Shown here: in pieces, positions 34,469-43,270 of the stretch
How positions within the stretch are numbered: the stretch's first letter is position 1
Layout: the number at the start of each line of letters is the position of its first letter
DNA from: Lysobacter arvi
GTDB taxonomy: Bacteria; Pseudomonadota; Gammaproteobacteria; Xanthomonadales; Xanthomonadaceae
DNA: 64,000 nt
Assembly: GCA_031216755.1 (NCBI GenBank)
Contig: JARUHG010000003.1
Location: 62,001 to 126,000, forward strand
Direction of reading: 5' to 3'
Position numbers and translations under genes: made by a program
The notes under the pieces: model-generated
The model's input: only the letters and a program-made list of their open reading frames with translations
Told to the model about the DNA's origin: nothing
Database searches by the model: none

Positions 34469-35224
34469 TCAGTGGCGCAGGACGGTCAGCGCCAGCGCTT
34501 CCAGGCGGGGCATGTCGACGATCTCGACGTCGCGCTGCTTGATCGAGACCAGCCCGTCGCGCTCGAAGCGGCGCAGCACGCGGCTCACCGTCTCCGGCGC
34601 CTGGCGCAGGTAATTGGCGATGTCGGTGCGCGACATCGTCAGCTGGAAACGCCGCGGCGAGAATCCGCGCTGTGCGAGCCGCCGCGAGAACCCGATCAGG
34701 AACGCGGCCATGCGCTCGTCGGCCGAGTGGTCGCCGGCGAACAGCGACGCCACGCCGATATCGCGACTCATCAGCCGGAACAGGTGGCGCTGCAGGTTGG
34801 GCAGCCTCGTCGCCAGCATCGCGATGCGCGGGAACGAGAAACGGCACAGCATCACCGTATCCAGCGCGACCGCGTTGCAGGGATAGCGGTCGTCGTGCAC
34901 GGCGTTCAGGCCGATCACTTCCCCCGGCAGATGGAAGCCGAGCACCTGTTCCCGGCCGTCGGCATCGAGCTGGTAGGTCTTGACGGTGCCGGCGCGGACG
35001 GCGGCGATCGCGCCGAAGGCGTCGCCTTCGCGGAACACGTGCTCGCCCGCATGCAGCGGCCCGACGTGTTCGACCAGCACGTGCAGGTCCATCAGCGCGC
35101 TCTTGTCCATGCCTTCGGACAGGCACGCCTGCGAGAACGCGCAGGTGGAACAGAAGGTCAGCGAGTCGCCGTCGTCGGCGACGATCGATGAATCGGTGCG
35201 CGGAAAAACGACGCCTGGAGTCAT
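34469..35224 (-). CDS. fnr: FNR/Anr-family anaerobic transcription regulator
   Basis: The 251-residue CRP/FNR-type activator has the oxygen-sensing Fe-S layout of FNR: N-terminal Cys25, Cys28 and Cys34 (FCSTCAFSQACLSEG, spacing C-x2-C-x5-C) plus Cys127 in VMLCRFSF. An extra Cys116 is also present. The cyclic-nucleotide-like barrel includes GTVKTYQLDADGREQVLGFH and LPGEVIGL. The helix-turn-helix MSRTDIANYLRQAPETVSRV carries the E-xx-SR recognition residues that read TTGAT half-sites. This fits the TTGAY boxes across the island. It starts 19 bases after hemN and is probably co-transcribed with it. It could be called anr; strict NO sensing (Dnr) is less likely given the cysteines. Confidence 0.93.
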   Translation of the reverse strand: MTPGVVFPRTDSSIVADDGDSLTFCSTCAFSQACLSEGMDKSALMDLHVLVEHVGPLHAGEHVFREGDAFGAIAAVRAGTVKTYQLDADGREQVLGFHLPGEVIGLNAVHDDRYPCNAVALDTVMLCRFSFPRIAMLATRLPNLQRHLFRLMSRDIGVASLFAGDHSADERMAAFLIGFSRRLAQRGFSPRRFQLTMSRTDIANYLRQAPETVSRVLRRFERDGLVSIKQRDVEIVDMPRLEALALTVLRH

Positions 35225-35243
35225 GCCCTGCCCGATCGCGATG

Positions 35244-36638
35244 TCACACGGTCCTGGAGAATCGCGTGGACCCGTCCTGCGGGACGAGGTACCGGTCGAA
35301 ACAGGCCGCCAGCACCCGCAGCAGGAGCCGGCCGCGCGGCGTGGCCCGTACGGTGCCGGGCGACAGTTCCACCAGGCCGTCCCGTTCCAGCGCCTCCAGT
35401 TGGGGCCAAGAGTGTGCGAAATAGTCTTGGAAGTCCATCAGGTGCCGACGCTCCGTCTGCCGGATGTCGATTTCGCCCAGGCACATCAGCTGCTGGATGA
35501 CGTCCGCCCGCACGAGGTCGTCTTCGTCCAGCTGCATGCCGCGCCACACCGGCAGGCGCCCTTCGTCGATGGCGCGCTCCCAGCTCGGCAGGTCGCGCGG
35601 GTTCTGGCTGAAGCTCGCACCGATGTGGCTGATCGCGCTCACGCCCAGGCCGACCAGGTCGCTGTCGGCGCAGGTCGTGTAACCCATGAAGTTGCGGTGC
35701 AGGTCGCCGCGCGACTGCGCGAGCGCGAGGTCGTCGTCGGGCAATGCGAAGTGGTCCATGCCGATATAGACATAGCCGGCCGCACCGAGGCGCTCGATGG
35801 CGCGTTGCAGCAGCAGGAGCTTCAGCTGCGGCGAAGGCAGTTCGTCCTCGCGGATCTGCTGCTGCGGCCGGAACAACGCGGGCAAATGCGCGTAGCTGTA
35901 GATGGCGAACCGGTCCGGCCGCGCCTGCAGCGCGATCTCGAGCGTGCGGTCGAACCCCTCCAGCGTCTGCAGCGGCAGACCGTAGATGAGGTCGACGTTC
36001 ACCGAGCGGAAACCGTGCGTGCGGCACGCGTCGAGGATGGCGAGCGTCTCCTCCACGCTCTGGACGCGGTTCACGGCCTTCTGCACCGCGGGGTCGAAGT
36101 CCTGCACGCCCAGGCTGGCGCGATTGAACCCGGCCTGCGCCAGCGTGCGGATGTCGTCCGGACTGACGAAGCGCGGATCCAGTTCGATCGAGCATTCGCG
36201 CTGCTGCGGATCGGCGAACGCGAAGTGGTTGCCGATGACATCGACGACTTCGGCGATCTGCGCGGCCGCGAGGAAGTTCGGCGTGCCGCCGCCGAAATGC
36301 AGCTGCACCACGCGACGATCGCGGTCGAACAACGTCGATGCCATGTCGATTTCGCGATACAGGCGCGTCAGGTACGCCTCGCCGCGCGCCTGGTCGCGCG
36401 TGATGATGCGATTGCATCCGCAGTAGAAGCACGGGCTGGTGCAGAACGGCACGTGGACGTACAGCGACAGCGGGCGCGGGATGGGATCGCCGTTGGTCAG
36501 CGCGGCCGCCTCGCGCAGCTGCGCCGCGCCGAAGTCCGCGCTGAACTGCGGAGCGGTCGGATACGACGTATAGCGCGGCCCCGGCCGGTCGTAGCGACGC
36601 AGCAGTTCGGGATCGAAGAGGATGGTCGAGGAGGCCAT
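35244..36638 (-). CDS. hemN: Oxygen-independent coproporphyrinogen III oxidase HemN
   Basis: HemN is a radical-SAM enzyme that decarboxylates two propionates of coproporphyrinogen III in anaerobic haem synthesis. The 464-residue product matches the E. coli length (457). It shows RYDRPGPRYTSYPTAP, LYVHVPFCTSPCFYCGCNRI with the C-x3-C-x2-C cluster plus an extra C, LHFGGGTPNFL, ASLGVQDFDPAVQKAVNR and VDLIYGLPLQTLEGF. The start ATG follows two FNR/Dnr boxes. Haem demand of qNor and anaerobic regulation explain its place in the island. The FNR-type regulator gene follows at 19 bases. Confidence 0.95.
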   Translation of the reverse strand: MASSTILFDPELLRRYDRPGPRYTSYPTAPQFSADFGAAQLREAAALTNGDPIPRPLSLYVHVPFCTSPCFYCGCNRIITRDQARGEAYLTRLYREIDMASTLFDRDRRVVQLHFGGGTPNFLAAAQIAEVVDVIGNHFAFADPQQRECSIELDPRFVSPDDIRTLAQAGFNRASLGVQDFDPAVQKAVNRVQSVEETLAILDACRTHGFRSVNVDLIYGLPLQTLEGFDRTLEIALQARPDRFAIYSYAHLPALFRPQQQIREDELPSPQLKLLLLQRAIERLGAAGYVYIGMDHFALPDDDLALAQSRGDLHRNFMGYTTCADSDLVGLGVSAISHIGASFSQNPRDLPSWERAIDEGRLPVWRGMQLDEDDLVRADVIQQLMCLGEIDIRQTERRHLMDFQDYFAHSWPQLEALERDGLVELSPGTVRATPRGRLLLRVLAACFDRYLVPQDGSTRFSRTV

Positions 36639-36671
36639 GCGCGCAGCCTAGCGGCGCCCTTGATCCGCGCC

Positions 36672-36685
36672 TTGACCTCGGTCAA
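36672..36685 (-). promoter_or_regulatory. FNR/Dnr-type box, proximal, upstream of hemN
   Basis: TTGACCGAGGTCAA read toward hemN: both half-sites are perfect inverted repeats (TTGAC/GTCAA). Its centre is about 40 bases from the hemN ATG, so it is close to or downstream of a start site set by the distal box. It may give repression or negative feedback rather than activation. Confidence 0.78.
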
Positions 36686-36744
36686 GGCGAACGTGTCGCC
36701 CGGTACAAAGCCGCCTCCGAAGGTGCAATCCGGACGGGGGCCTC

Positions 36745-36758
36745 TTGACCTGCGTCAT
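36745..36758 (-). promoter_or_regulatory. FNR/Dnr-type box, distal, upstream of hemN
   Basis: ATGACGCAGGTCAA read toward hemN, the inverse of the norB 14-mer. Its centre lies 73 bases upstream of the proximal box and about 113 bases from the hemN ATG. The rest of the 227-base gap between hemN and the next gene shows nothing else I recognise. Confidence 0.65.
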
Positions 36759-36865
36759 GGCCGGCGGCGCCCCCCCGGATGGCCCCGATCTTCACCAGCG
36801 GGGGGTTCACGTTCTCACTGCACGGGCACTCCGGATTCCGCGGCGCCCCAGCCCGAAGGCCTGCG

Positions 36866-37168
36866 TCAGAAGCGGATCTTCCCGCTCACGATGTCCTTGA
36901 ACATCACCCAATCGCCGAGGAGGGAATAGAACGGATGCTTGAACGTGGCCGGCCGGTTCTTCTCGAAGAAGAAATGCCCGACCCACGCGAAGCCGTAACC
37001 GCACGCCAGCGCCGCCAGCAGCCACCACGCATTCGCCTGCACGATCGCCAGCGCGACGAGCAGCAGCACGCCGCAACTGCCGACGAAATGCAGGCGCCGG
37101 CTGGTGCGGTGGCGATGTTCGCTCAGGTAGAACGGATAGAACTCCCGGAAGCTGGCGAAGCGCGGCAT
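36866..37168 (-). CDS. Mpo1-like (DUF962) small membrane protein
   Basis: A 100-residue protein: MPRFASFREFYPFYLSEHRH, RLHFVGSCGVLLLVALAIVQ, a second helix WWLLAALACGYGFAWVGHFF, then FEKNRPATFKHPFYSLLGDW. The histidines in SEHRH, LHFVG, VGHFF and KHP are those conserved in the Mpo1/DUF962 family. Yeast Mpo1 is an Fe(II)-dependent dioxygenase of 2-hydroxy fatty acids; the bacterial activity is not established. The ATG at 37168 gives the normal size; the frame extended upstream overlaps mazG and is rejected. It follows mazG by 22 bases. Confidence 0.87.
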   Translation of the reverse strand: MPRFASFREFYPFYLSEHRHRTSRRLHFVGSCGVLLLVALAIVQANAWWLLAALACGYGFAWVGHFFFEKNRPATFKHPFYSLLGDWVMFKDIVSGKIRF

Positions 37169-37190
37169 GAGGTCCTCCGATGGCGGGCGC

Positions 37191-38012
<822 letters not shown>

Positions 38013-38157
38013 GTGGCGTTCTCGATGAAACGGTGACGGCATTCCGCGAAGGCGGAAAGCCGGGAAAAACGAACACGGCGGCTGCGAAGTACGGGCCGCG
38101 TCAGCAGGGATGGCTCGCGCCTCCGCGGAGGTGGACGCCGGCGCGCACGTGCTGCGC

Positions 38158-38970
38158 TCAGCCGAGCATCCACTCCCGCCACGGCAGCGTGACGTCGCCC
38201 AGCCCGACGAAGTCGCCGTTGAGGATGCGCTCGCGCTGGTTGTACCGGAACGGCCGGCCCTGCGGATCGAGAACCGCACCGCCCGCGCCTTCGAGCACGC
38301 ACTGGCCCGCGGCGGTATCCCATTCGCTGGTCGGCCCGAAGCGCGGGTACACGTCGAGCGTGCCTTCGGCGAGTTTGCAGAACTTCAGCGACGAGCCCAG
38401 GCCCACCGGCTCGGTTTCGCCCATGCGCGCGATGAACGCCTGCGTGCGGCCGTCGCGATGCGAGCGGCTCGCCGCGACGCGCAGCGGCGCGGTCGCGGGC
38501 GCGCGCACGCGGATCGCCGTCTCGCCTGTGCCGTGGCGACGGAACGCGCCCAGGCCGGCGCCACCGTGCCAGGACTCGCCGGTGACCGGAGCCTGCACGA
38601 CGCCCCACACGGCAACGCCGTCCACGATCAGCGCGATGTTCACCGTGAACTCGCCGTTGCGCTTGACGAACTCGCGCGTGCCGTCGAGCGGATCGACGAG
38701 CCACAGCCGCTGCCATTGCCTGCGCGTCGCGGTCGGCACTTCATGCGCGGATTCCTCCGACAGCACCGGAATCTCCGGCGTGATGCGGGCCAGGCCGTCG
38801 ACGATGCAACGGTGCGCGGCGAGATCGGCCGCGGTCAGCGGCGAATCGTCGTCCTTGTGCTGCACGGCGAACTCGCTGTCGTAGATGCCCAGGATCGCCG
38901 CGGCGGCGTCGTGCGCCAGCGCGATCACGGCCTCGCGGGTCGCGGCATCGGGAAGGACGGACGACGTCAT
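38158..38970 (-). CDS. cysQ: 3'(2'),5'-bisphosphate nucleotidase CysQ
   Basis: CysQ removes the 3'-phosphate of PAP (and PAPS), recycling the by-product of sulfate assimilation. The 270-residue product is of the inositol-monophosphatase fold. It has the lithium-sensitive phosphatase motifs VLSEESAHE, WLVDPLDGTREF (DPxDGT) and SEWDTAAGQCVLEGAGGAVL (WDxAxG), plus KFCKLAEGTLDVYPRFGPTS typical of CysQ. The ATG at 38970 overlaps the nudE stop (ATGA). Confidence 0.94.
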   Translation of the reverse strand: MTSSVLPDAATREAVIALAHDAAAAILGIYDSEFAVQHKDDDSPLTAADLAAHRCIVDGLARITPEIPVLSEESAHEVPTATRRQWQRLWLVDPLDGTREFVKRNGEFTVNIALIVDGVAVWGVVQAPVTGESWHGGAGLGAFRRHGTGETAIRVRAPATAPLRVAASRSHRDGRTQAFIARMGETEPVGLGSSLKFCKLAEGTLDVYPRFGPTSEWDTAAGQCVLEGAGGAVLDPQGRPFRYNQRERILNGDFVGLGDVTLPWREWMLG

Positions 38971-39518
38971 CGGGTTTGCATCCTCAGCCACTCGCGGGCG
39001 ATGAACAGGGCGGCAATGCTGCGGCCTTCGGAAAAGTCCTCGCGCAGGATCAGCTCGTGCAACGCATCGAGCTTCCACGGCACCACTTCGAGCTCTTCGG
39101 GCTCGTCGCCCGGCAGGCGCTCGGGATACAGGTCGCGCGCGATCACCAGGTGCGCCTGGTGGCTCATGTACGTCGGCGCGAGCGTCAGCGCGCGCAGCAC
39201 CTGCACGTCGCGCGCGCCGTAGCCGGCCTCTTCCTTCAGTTCCCGATCGGCGGCCTGCTCCGGCGTTTCGCCGGCATCGATGCGGCCCTTCACCAGGCCG
39301 AGTTCGTAACGATGCACCCCCGCCGCGTATTCGCGCACGAGCAGCACGGTCTCCGGGTCGATCATCGGCACCACCACGACCGCGCCGTGCCCGCGCCCGT
39401 GCAGGCGCTCGTAATGGCGGCGCTCGCCGTTGGCGAATTCCAGGTCCAGGCGCTCCAACCGGTAGGGGCCGGCGTCGTGTTCGGTGATGCGGTGGATCGT
39501 GGGCAGGCGAGGCGACAT
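38967..39518 (-). CDS. nudE: ADP compounds hydrolase NudE
   Basis: A 183-residue Nudix hydrolase. The Nudix box is complete in KGRIDAGETPEQAADRELKE followed by EAGYG. Flanking segments VPMIDPETVLLVREYAAGVH, YELGLVKG and PTYMSHQAHLVIARDL match NudE, which cleaves ADP-ribose, Ap3A and NADH-type compounds. GGAG stands 6 bases before the ATG at 39518. An ATG at 39533 would add only MPGAR and overlaps the ribosome site. The nudE-cysQ pair is conserved across gammaproteobacteria and is divergent from bioA. Confidence 0.92.
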   Translation of the reverse strand: MSPRLPTIHRITEHDAGPYRLERLDLEFANGERRHYERLHGRGHGAVVVVPMIDPETVLLVREYAAGVHRYELGLVKGRIDAGETPEQAADRELKEEAGYGARDVQVLRALTLAPTYMSHQAHLVIARDLYPERLPGDEPEELEVVPWKLDALHELILREDFSEGRSIAALFIAREWLRMQTR

Positions 39519-39602
39519 GCGGGCTCCAGGCATGCCATCCGGGAAGGCGCGTTCGGCCGGTCCACAAAGGTCCCGGCCCGGTCGCGCGGCTAGAATGGCG
39601 GG

Positions 39603-41021
39603 ATGCAGCGATTGGACGACATCATAGCGCGCAGCGACACGGCGGCCGCCTGGCGCGAGCGCGATCTGGCGGTGCTCTGGCACCCGTGCACGCAGATGCG
39701 CGAGCACCTCGACCCAGCAGGCACCCTGCCCCTGCTGCCCGTCGAACGCGGCGAAGGCGCATGGCTGGTCGGACGCGACGGTCGCCGCTATCTCGACGCG
39801 ATCAGCAGTTGGTGGACCAACCTCTTCGGCCACGCCGAACCGCGCATAGCCGCAGCCATCGCGCGCCAGGCGACGACGCTGGAGCACGTGATCCTCGCTG
39901 GCGTTTCGCACGCGCCCGCGGTGGAGCTCGCCGAAACGCTGTTGTCCATCGCGCCGCGCGAAGCCGGCCGCGAGCCGCTGGCGAAGGTGTTCTATGCCGA
40001 CAACGGATCGGCGGGCGTCGAAGTCGCGCTGAAGATGGCGTTCCACTGGTTCCGCAACCGCGGCATCGAAGGGCGCACGAAGTTCATCGCGCTCGACAAC
40101 GGCTACCACGGGGAAACGCTCGGCGCGCTCGCCGTCGGCGACATTCCGCTGTATCGCCGCGTGTATGCCCCGCTGCTGGCCGAAGCGCTGTTCGCGCCCT
40201 CGCCCGATGCCTACCTGTGCGAGGACGGCGAATCGCCCGCTGAGCGCGCGCATCGTGCCGCCGATGCGCTCGCCGCACTGCTCGAACGCCACGCGGGCGA
40301 AGTCTGCGCGCTGATCCTCGAACCGCGCGTGCAATGCGCCGGCGGCATGCGCATGCACGATCCGGCGTACCTGAAGCGTGCGCGCGAACTGTGCGACGCG
40401 CATGGCGTGTTCCTCGTCTGCGACGAGATCGCGGTGGGTTTCGGTCGGACGGGCACGCTGTTCGCCTCCGAGCAGTCGGGCGTGCAGCCTGACCTGCTGT
40501 GCCTGTCGAAAGGGCTGACCGGCGGTGCGTTGCCGCTGGCGGCGGTGCTCGCGACGCAATCGATCTACGAAGGCTTCCTCGACGATTCGCGCGAGAAGGC
40601 TTTCCTGCATTCGCACAGCTACACCGGCAATCCGCTCGCCTGCGCGGCGGCATTGGCGTCGATGGCGATCTTCGAGCAGGACGATGTCGTCGCGCATAAC
40701 CGTGCCACGTCGCAGCGCATGGCGCAGTTCGCGATGCCGTTTGCCGATCGTCCGCACGTCGCCGACGTACGCCAGGCGGGAATGATCGTCGCGTTCGAAC
40801 TGACGCGTGGCGGAGACAAGCGCACGCCATTCAATCCGTCCGCGCGCATCGGCCTGCGCGCGTACCGCGAAGCGCTCCGGCGCGGCGTGCTGCTGCGCCC
40901 GCTGGGCGACGTGCTGTACTGGATGCCGCCCTACTGCATCGACGAGGACGCGCTGCAACTGCTCGCCGACACCACGCGCGCGGCGATCGACCATGCCATC
41001 GAGGAAGCCGCATGCGCCTGA
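39603..41021 (+). CDS. bioA: Adenosylmethionine-8-amino-7-oxononanoate aminotransferase BioA
   Basis: BioA transfers an amino group from S-adenosylmethionine to KAPA, giving DAPA in biotin synthesis; it uses PLP. The 472-residue product contains LWHPCTQMREH, RYLDAISSWWTNLFGHAEPR, KVFYADNGSAGVEVALKMAF, FIALDNGYHGETLGALAVGD, VFLVCDEIAVGFGRTG and the PLP-lysine motif LLCLSKGLTGGALPLAAVLA. The length is some 40 residues over E. coli BioA (429). A TAGAAT hexamer ends 6 bases before the ATG and no clear ribosome site is present, so a leaderless start is possible. The 3' end overlaps rsmE by 10 bases. Confidence 0.94.
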   Translation: MQRLDDIIARSDTAAAWRERDLAVLWHPCTQMREHLDPAGTLPLLPVERGEGAWLVGRDGRRYLDAISSWWTNLFGHAEPRIAAAIARQATTLEHVILAGVSHAPAVELAETLLSIAPREAGREPLAKVFYADNGSAGVEVALKMAFHWFRNRGIEGRTKFIALDNGYHGETLGALAVGDIPLYRRVYAPLLAEALFAPSPDAYLCEDGESPAERAHRAADALAALLERHAGEVCALILEPRVQCAGGMRMHDPAYLKRARELCDAHGVFLVCDEIAVGFGRTGTLFASEQSGVQPDLLCLSKGLTGGALPLAAVLATQSIYEGFLDDSREKAFLHSHSYTGNPLACAAALASMAIFEQDDVVAHNRATSQRMAQFAMPFADRPHVADVRQAGMIVAFELTRGGDKRTPFNPSARIGLRAYREALRRGVLLRPLGDVLYWMPPYCIDEDALQLLADTTRAAIDHAIEEAACA

Positions 41022-41749
41022 CCCGTGTCCACGTGGACGAAGCCCTGGGCGTCGGCCGCGAGATCGCCCTGCCCGAAAGCGCCGCCGCGCACCTGGGCCG
41101 CGTGCTGCGGCTGGGCGTCGGCGATGCCTGCGTGCTGTTCAACGGCGACGGACACGATTACGCGGCACGCATCGTCGCGATGAACAAGCGCGAGCTGCGC
41201 GTGTCGGTCGAATCGGCGGAGATCGTCTCGCGCGAGTCGCCGCTGAAGCTCGTGCTGCTGCAGGGCGTGGCGCGCGGCGAGAAGATGGACCTGATCCTGC
41301 AGAAGGCGACGGAACTGGGGGCGTTCGCCTTCCATCCGTTGTGGTCGCAGCGCAGCGAGGTGAAGCTCGACGAGGCGCGCGCTGGAAAGCGCCTGGCGCA
41401 TTGGCGCAGCGTCGTGTCATCGGCGTGCGAACAGAGCGGCCGCGCGTTCGTGCCGGACGTCGCCGCGCCGGTGTCGCTTTCGGCCGCACTGACTGCGCTT
41501 CCGGCAGGTGGATTGCGCCTGATCCTCGATCCGGACGGCGAGTTCTCGTTCGGCACGCTCGATCTCGACGTGGCGCAGCCGGTGTATGTGGCCATCGGCC
41601 CCGAAGGCGGCTGGTCCGACCTCGACCGCACGCAACTGCGCGCCGCCGGTTTCCGTGGCCTGAAGCTCGGCCCGCGCATCCTTCGCACGGAAACCGCAGG
41701 ACTGGCGGCGATTGCGGCGTTGCAGGCGAAGTTCGGTGATTTCGCCTGA
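41012..41749 (+). CDS. rsmE: 16S rRNA (uracil1498-N3)-methyltransferase RsmE
   Basis: RsmE is a SPOUT-class enzyme that methylates N3 of U1498 in 16S rRNA. The 245-residue product shows the N-terminal PUA-like part (AAAHLGRVLRLGVGDACVLF, then NGDGHDYAARIV). The SPOUT core includes LLQGVARGEKMDLILQKATE, WRSVVSSACEQSGRAFVPDV, and the knot motifs VAIGPEGGWSDLDRTQLRAA and LGPRILRTETAGLAAIAAL. The start lies inside the last codons of bioA, so the two are translationally coupled, though the pathways differ. Confidence 0.95.
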   Translation: MRLTRVHVDEALGVGREIALPESAAAHLGRVLRLGVGDACVLFNGDGHDYAARIVAMNKRELRVSVESAEIVSRESPLKLVLLQGVARGEKMDLILQKATELGAFAFHPLWSQRSEVKLDEARAGKRLAHWRSVVSSACEQSGRAFVPDVAAPVSLSAALTALPAGGLRLILDPDGEFSFGTLDLDVAQPVYVAIGPEGGWSDLDRTQLRAAGFRGLKLGPRILRTETAGLAAIAALQAKFGDFA

Positions 41750-41767
41750 CGGCGCGCCCCTTGATCG

Positions 41768-42109
41768 TCAGGAGCTGAGGCGCACCACCGCGAGCATCAA
41801 CAGCGCGAAGAGCACGAACACCACGATTGCGACGGCTGTCGCCCAGCGCGTGAGCAGTGAAATGTCGGGGTGCTCGAGCATTCGCTCGAACGCCTTCGCG
41901 TCCACCTTGAAGGCGGGATCGTGGGCAGGATCGTGAAGCAGCTTCCGCACGTCATCGGCCTGCTCGTTGATGCACGCGAACAGCGCCCATTGCGCCCCCA
42001 TCTTCCGCCCTTCGACTCTGGGCGCGAAGGTGGGAATCCCCTTGGAAGACAGAAGTTCGCGTACGCGGTTGAGCTCGTCGCCATCATGGAACCGGCAGAT
42101 GAATTCCAT
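41768..42109 (-). CDS. DUF2007-type protein with C-terminal transmembrane helix
   Basis: A 113-residue protein with an N-terminal DUF2007-like domain: MEFICRFHDGDELNRVRELL, SSKGIPTFAPRVEG, AQWALFACINEQADDVRKLL. These small domains are labelled putative signal-transducing, without a known partner. A single transmembrane helix (AVAIVVFVLFALLMLAVV) ends the protein, giving a tail-anchored topology. The ATG at 42109 fits the domain; an upstream extension would overlap the next gene. It is 19 bases downstream of the HGSNAT-like gene and convergent with rsmE. Confidence 0.78.
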   Translation of the reverse strand: MEFICRFHDGDELNRVRELLSSKGIPTFAPRVEGRKMGAQWALFACINEQADDVRKLLHDPAHDPAFKVDAKAFERMLEHPDISLLTRWATAVAIVVFVLFALLMLAVVRLSS

Positions 42110-42128
42110 TTCGTCGGCTTCCGGATCG

Positions 42129-43259
42129 TCAGATCTTGAAGTAGATCTTCCGCGCGTCCAGCACGCGCACCACCATCCACCACACGAACACGAACGCGAG
42201 CGCATACGCCAGCGACGCCACGTACGGGCCGAAACGCGGGGTGATCCAGCCGGCGAAGGCATGCTGGTAGAGGGGATCGAGCCAGCCGAACGCGACCAGC
42301 GCATACAACATGAAGGCCGAGCCCGCGTAGGCGGCGATCGCGTTGACGCCGAAGGCGCGACCCAGCGGCGGCCAGCCGCGCAGATCGATCAGCGAATGGA
42401 ACAGCGCGAGGATCCAGCACGCGACGCCGCCGGTCCACAGCACGTACGACGGCGTCCACAGGTTCTTGTTGAGCGGCTGCCACAACGACCATGCCAGACC
42501 CGCCGCGATCGCGACGAGACCGGCAAGCAGCAGCGAGCGGCGATCGCCCCGGCGCAACCAGTCGCCGGCGCGCAGGCCGAGCAGCGTCGTCGCCAGTGCG
42601 CCGAGCGTGCTGACCAGGCCTTCGGGGTCGTGGCCGCGGCCGGTGGCCGGATCGAGCTGGTAGACGTGAACGCCGAGCAGCGCGTGGTCGATGCGGCTGG
42701 CGATGTTGACGAACGGCTCCAGCGTGCCGCCCGCTGCGAGCAGCGCGCCGTAGCCCGTCAGCAGCGCGGCGAACGCGAGCCATTGCGTGCGCGCGCTCGT
42801 GTGAAGGGCGAGGACGCCGCCGGCGGCGAAACACAGGCCGATGCGCTGCAGCACGCCGGGCACGCGGTAATGCGGCAGGTCGAACGCCCACAAGGCGCAC
42901 AGGTGCAGGAGCAATCCCAGGCCCAGGATCCGCGCGCCGCGGACGAGCACCGTCTTCGTCAGCACGCGCAGGTCGTCGCCACGCTCCACGCGCGGCATCA
43001 ACGCCAACGCGATCGACACGCCGACGATGAACAGGAACATCGGGAAGATCAGGTCGGTCGGCGTGAAGCCGTGCCACGCGGCGTGCTCGAGCGGGGCGTA
43101 CACATGGCCCCAATCGCCGGGATTGTTGACCAGGAGCATCGCCGCAACGGTGATCCCGCGCAGCGCGTCGACGGAGGCGTAGCGCGGCGCGTTCTGCCGC
43201 TGCGCGCCGGCGATGGTCGGGGCGTGTGCCGGCGCGACGCTCGCGTCGCGGTCCGGCAC
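42129..43259 (-). CDS. HGSNAT/NagX-like acyltransferase membrane protein
   Basis: From GTG 43259 the product has 376 residues and about ten transmembrane helices. Typical segments are RYASVDALRGITVAAMLLVN with NPGDW, AAWHGFTPTDLIFPMFLFIV, RVPGVLQRIGLCFAAGG, DPEGLVSTLGALATTLLG and LGRAFGVNAIAAYAGSAFML. This matches the DUF5009/NagX group related to heparan-alpha-glucosaminide N-acetyltransferase, which acetylates glucosamine-type sugars across a membrane; the histidine in AAWHGF corresponds to the active-site region. A link to peptidoglycan or chitin sugar recycling is likely but unproven. No ATG fits; GTG 43259 lies 12 bases after the chpC-like stop, so it appears appended to the chemosensory operon. 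Confidence 0.83.
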   Translation of the reverse strand: MPDRDASVAPAHAPTIAGAQRQNAPRYASVDALRGITVAAMLLVNNPGDWGHVYAPLEHAAWHGFTPTDLIFPMFLFIVGVSIALALMPRVERGDDLRVLTKTVLVRGARILGLGLLLHLCALWAFDLPHYRVPGVLQRIGLCFAAGGVLALHTSARTQWLAFAALLTGYGALLAAGGTLEPFVNIASRIDHALLGVHVYQLDPATGRGHDPEGLVSTLGALATTLLGLRAGDWLRRGDRRSLLLAGLVAIAAGLAWSLWQPLNKNLWTPSYVLWTGGVACWILALFHSLIDLRGWPPLGRAFGVNAIAAYAGSAFMLYALVAFGWLDPLYQHAFAGWITPRFGPYVASLAYALAFVFVWWMVVRVLDARKIYFKI

Positions 43260-43270
43260 CGGGGCGCGAC

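Noticed and set aside
41745-41771. Bidirectional terminator between rsmE and the DUF2007 gene
   Set aside because: A short CCTGACG/CGTCAGG inverted repeat exists, but it overlaps both gene ends and has no T-run; too weak to call.
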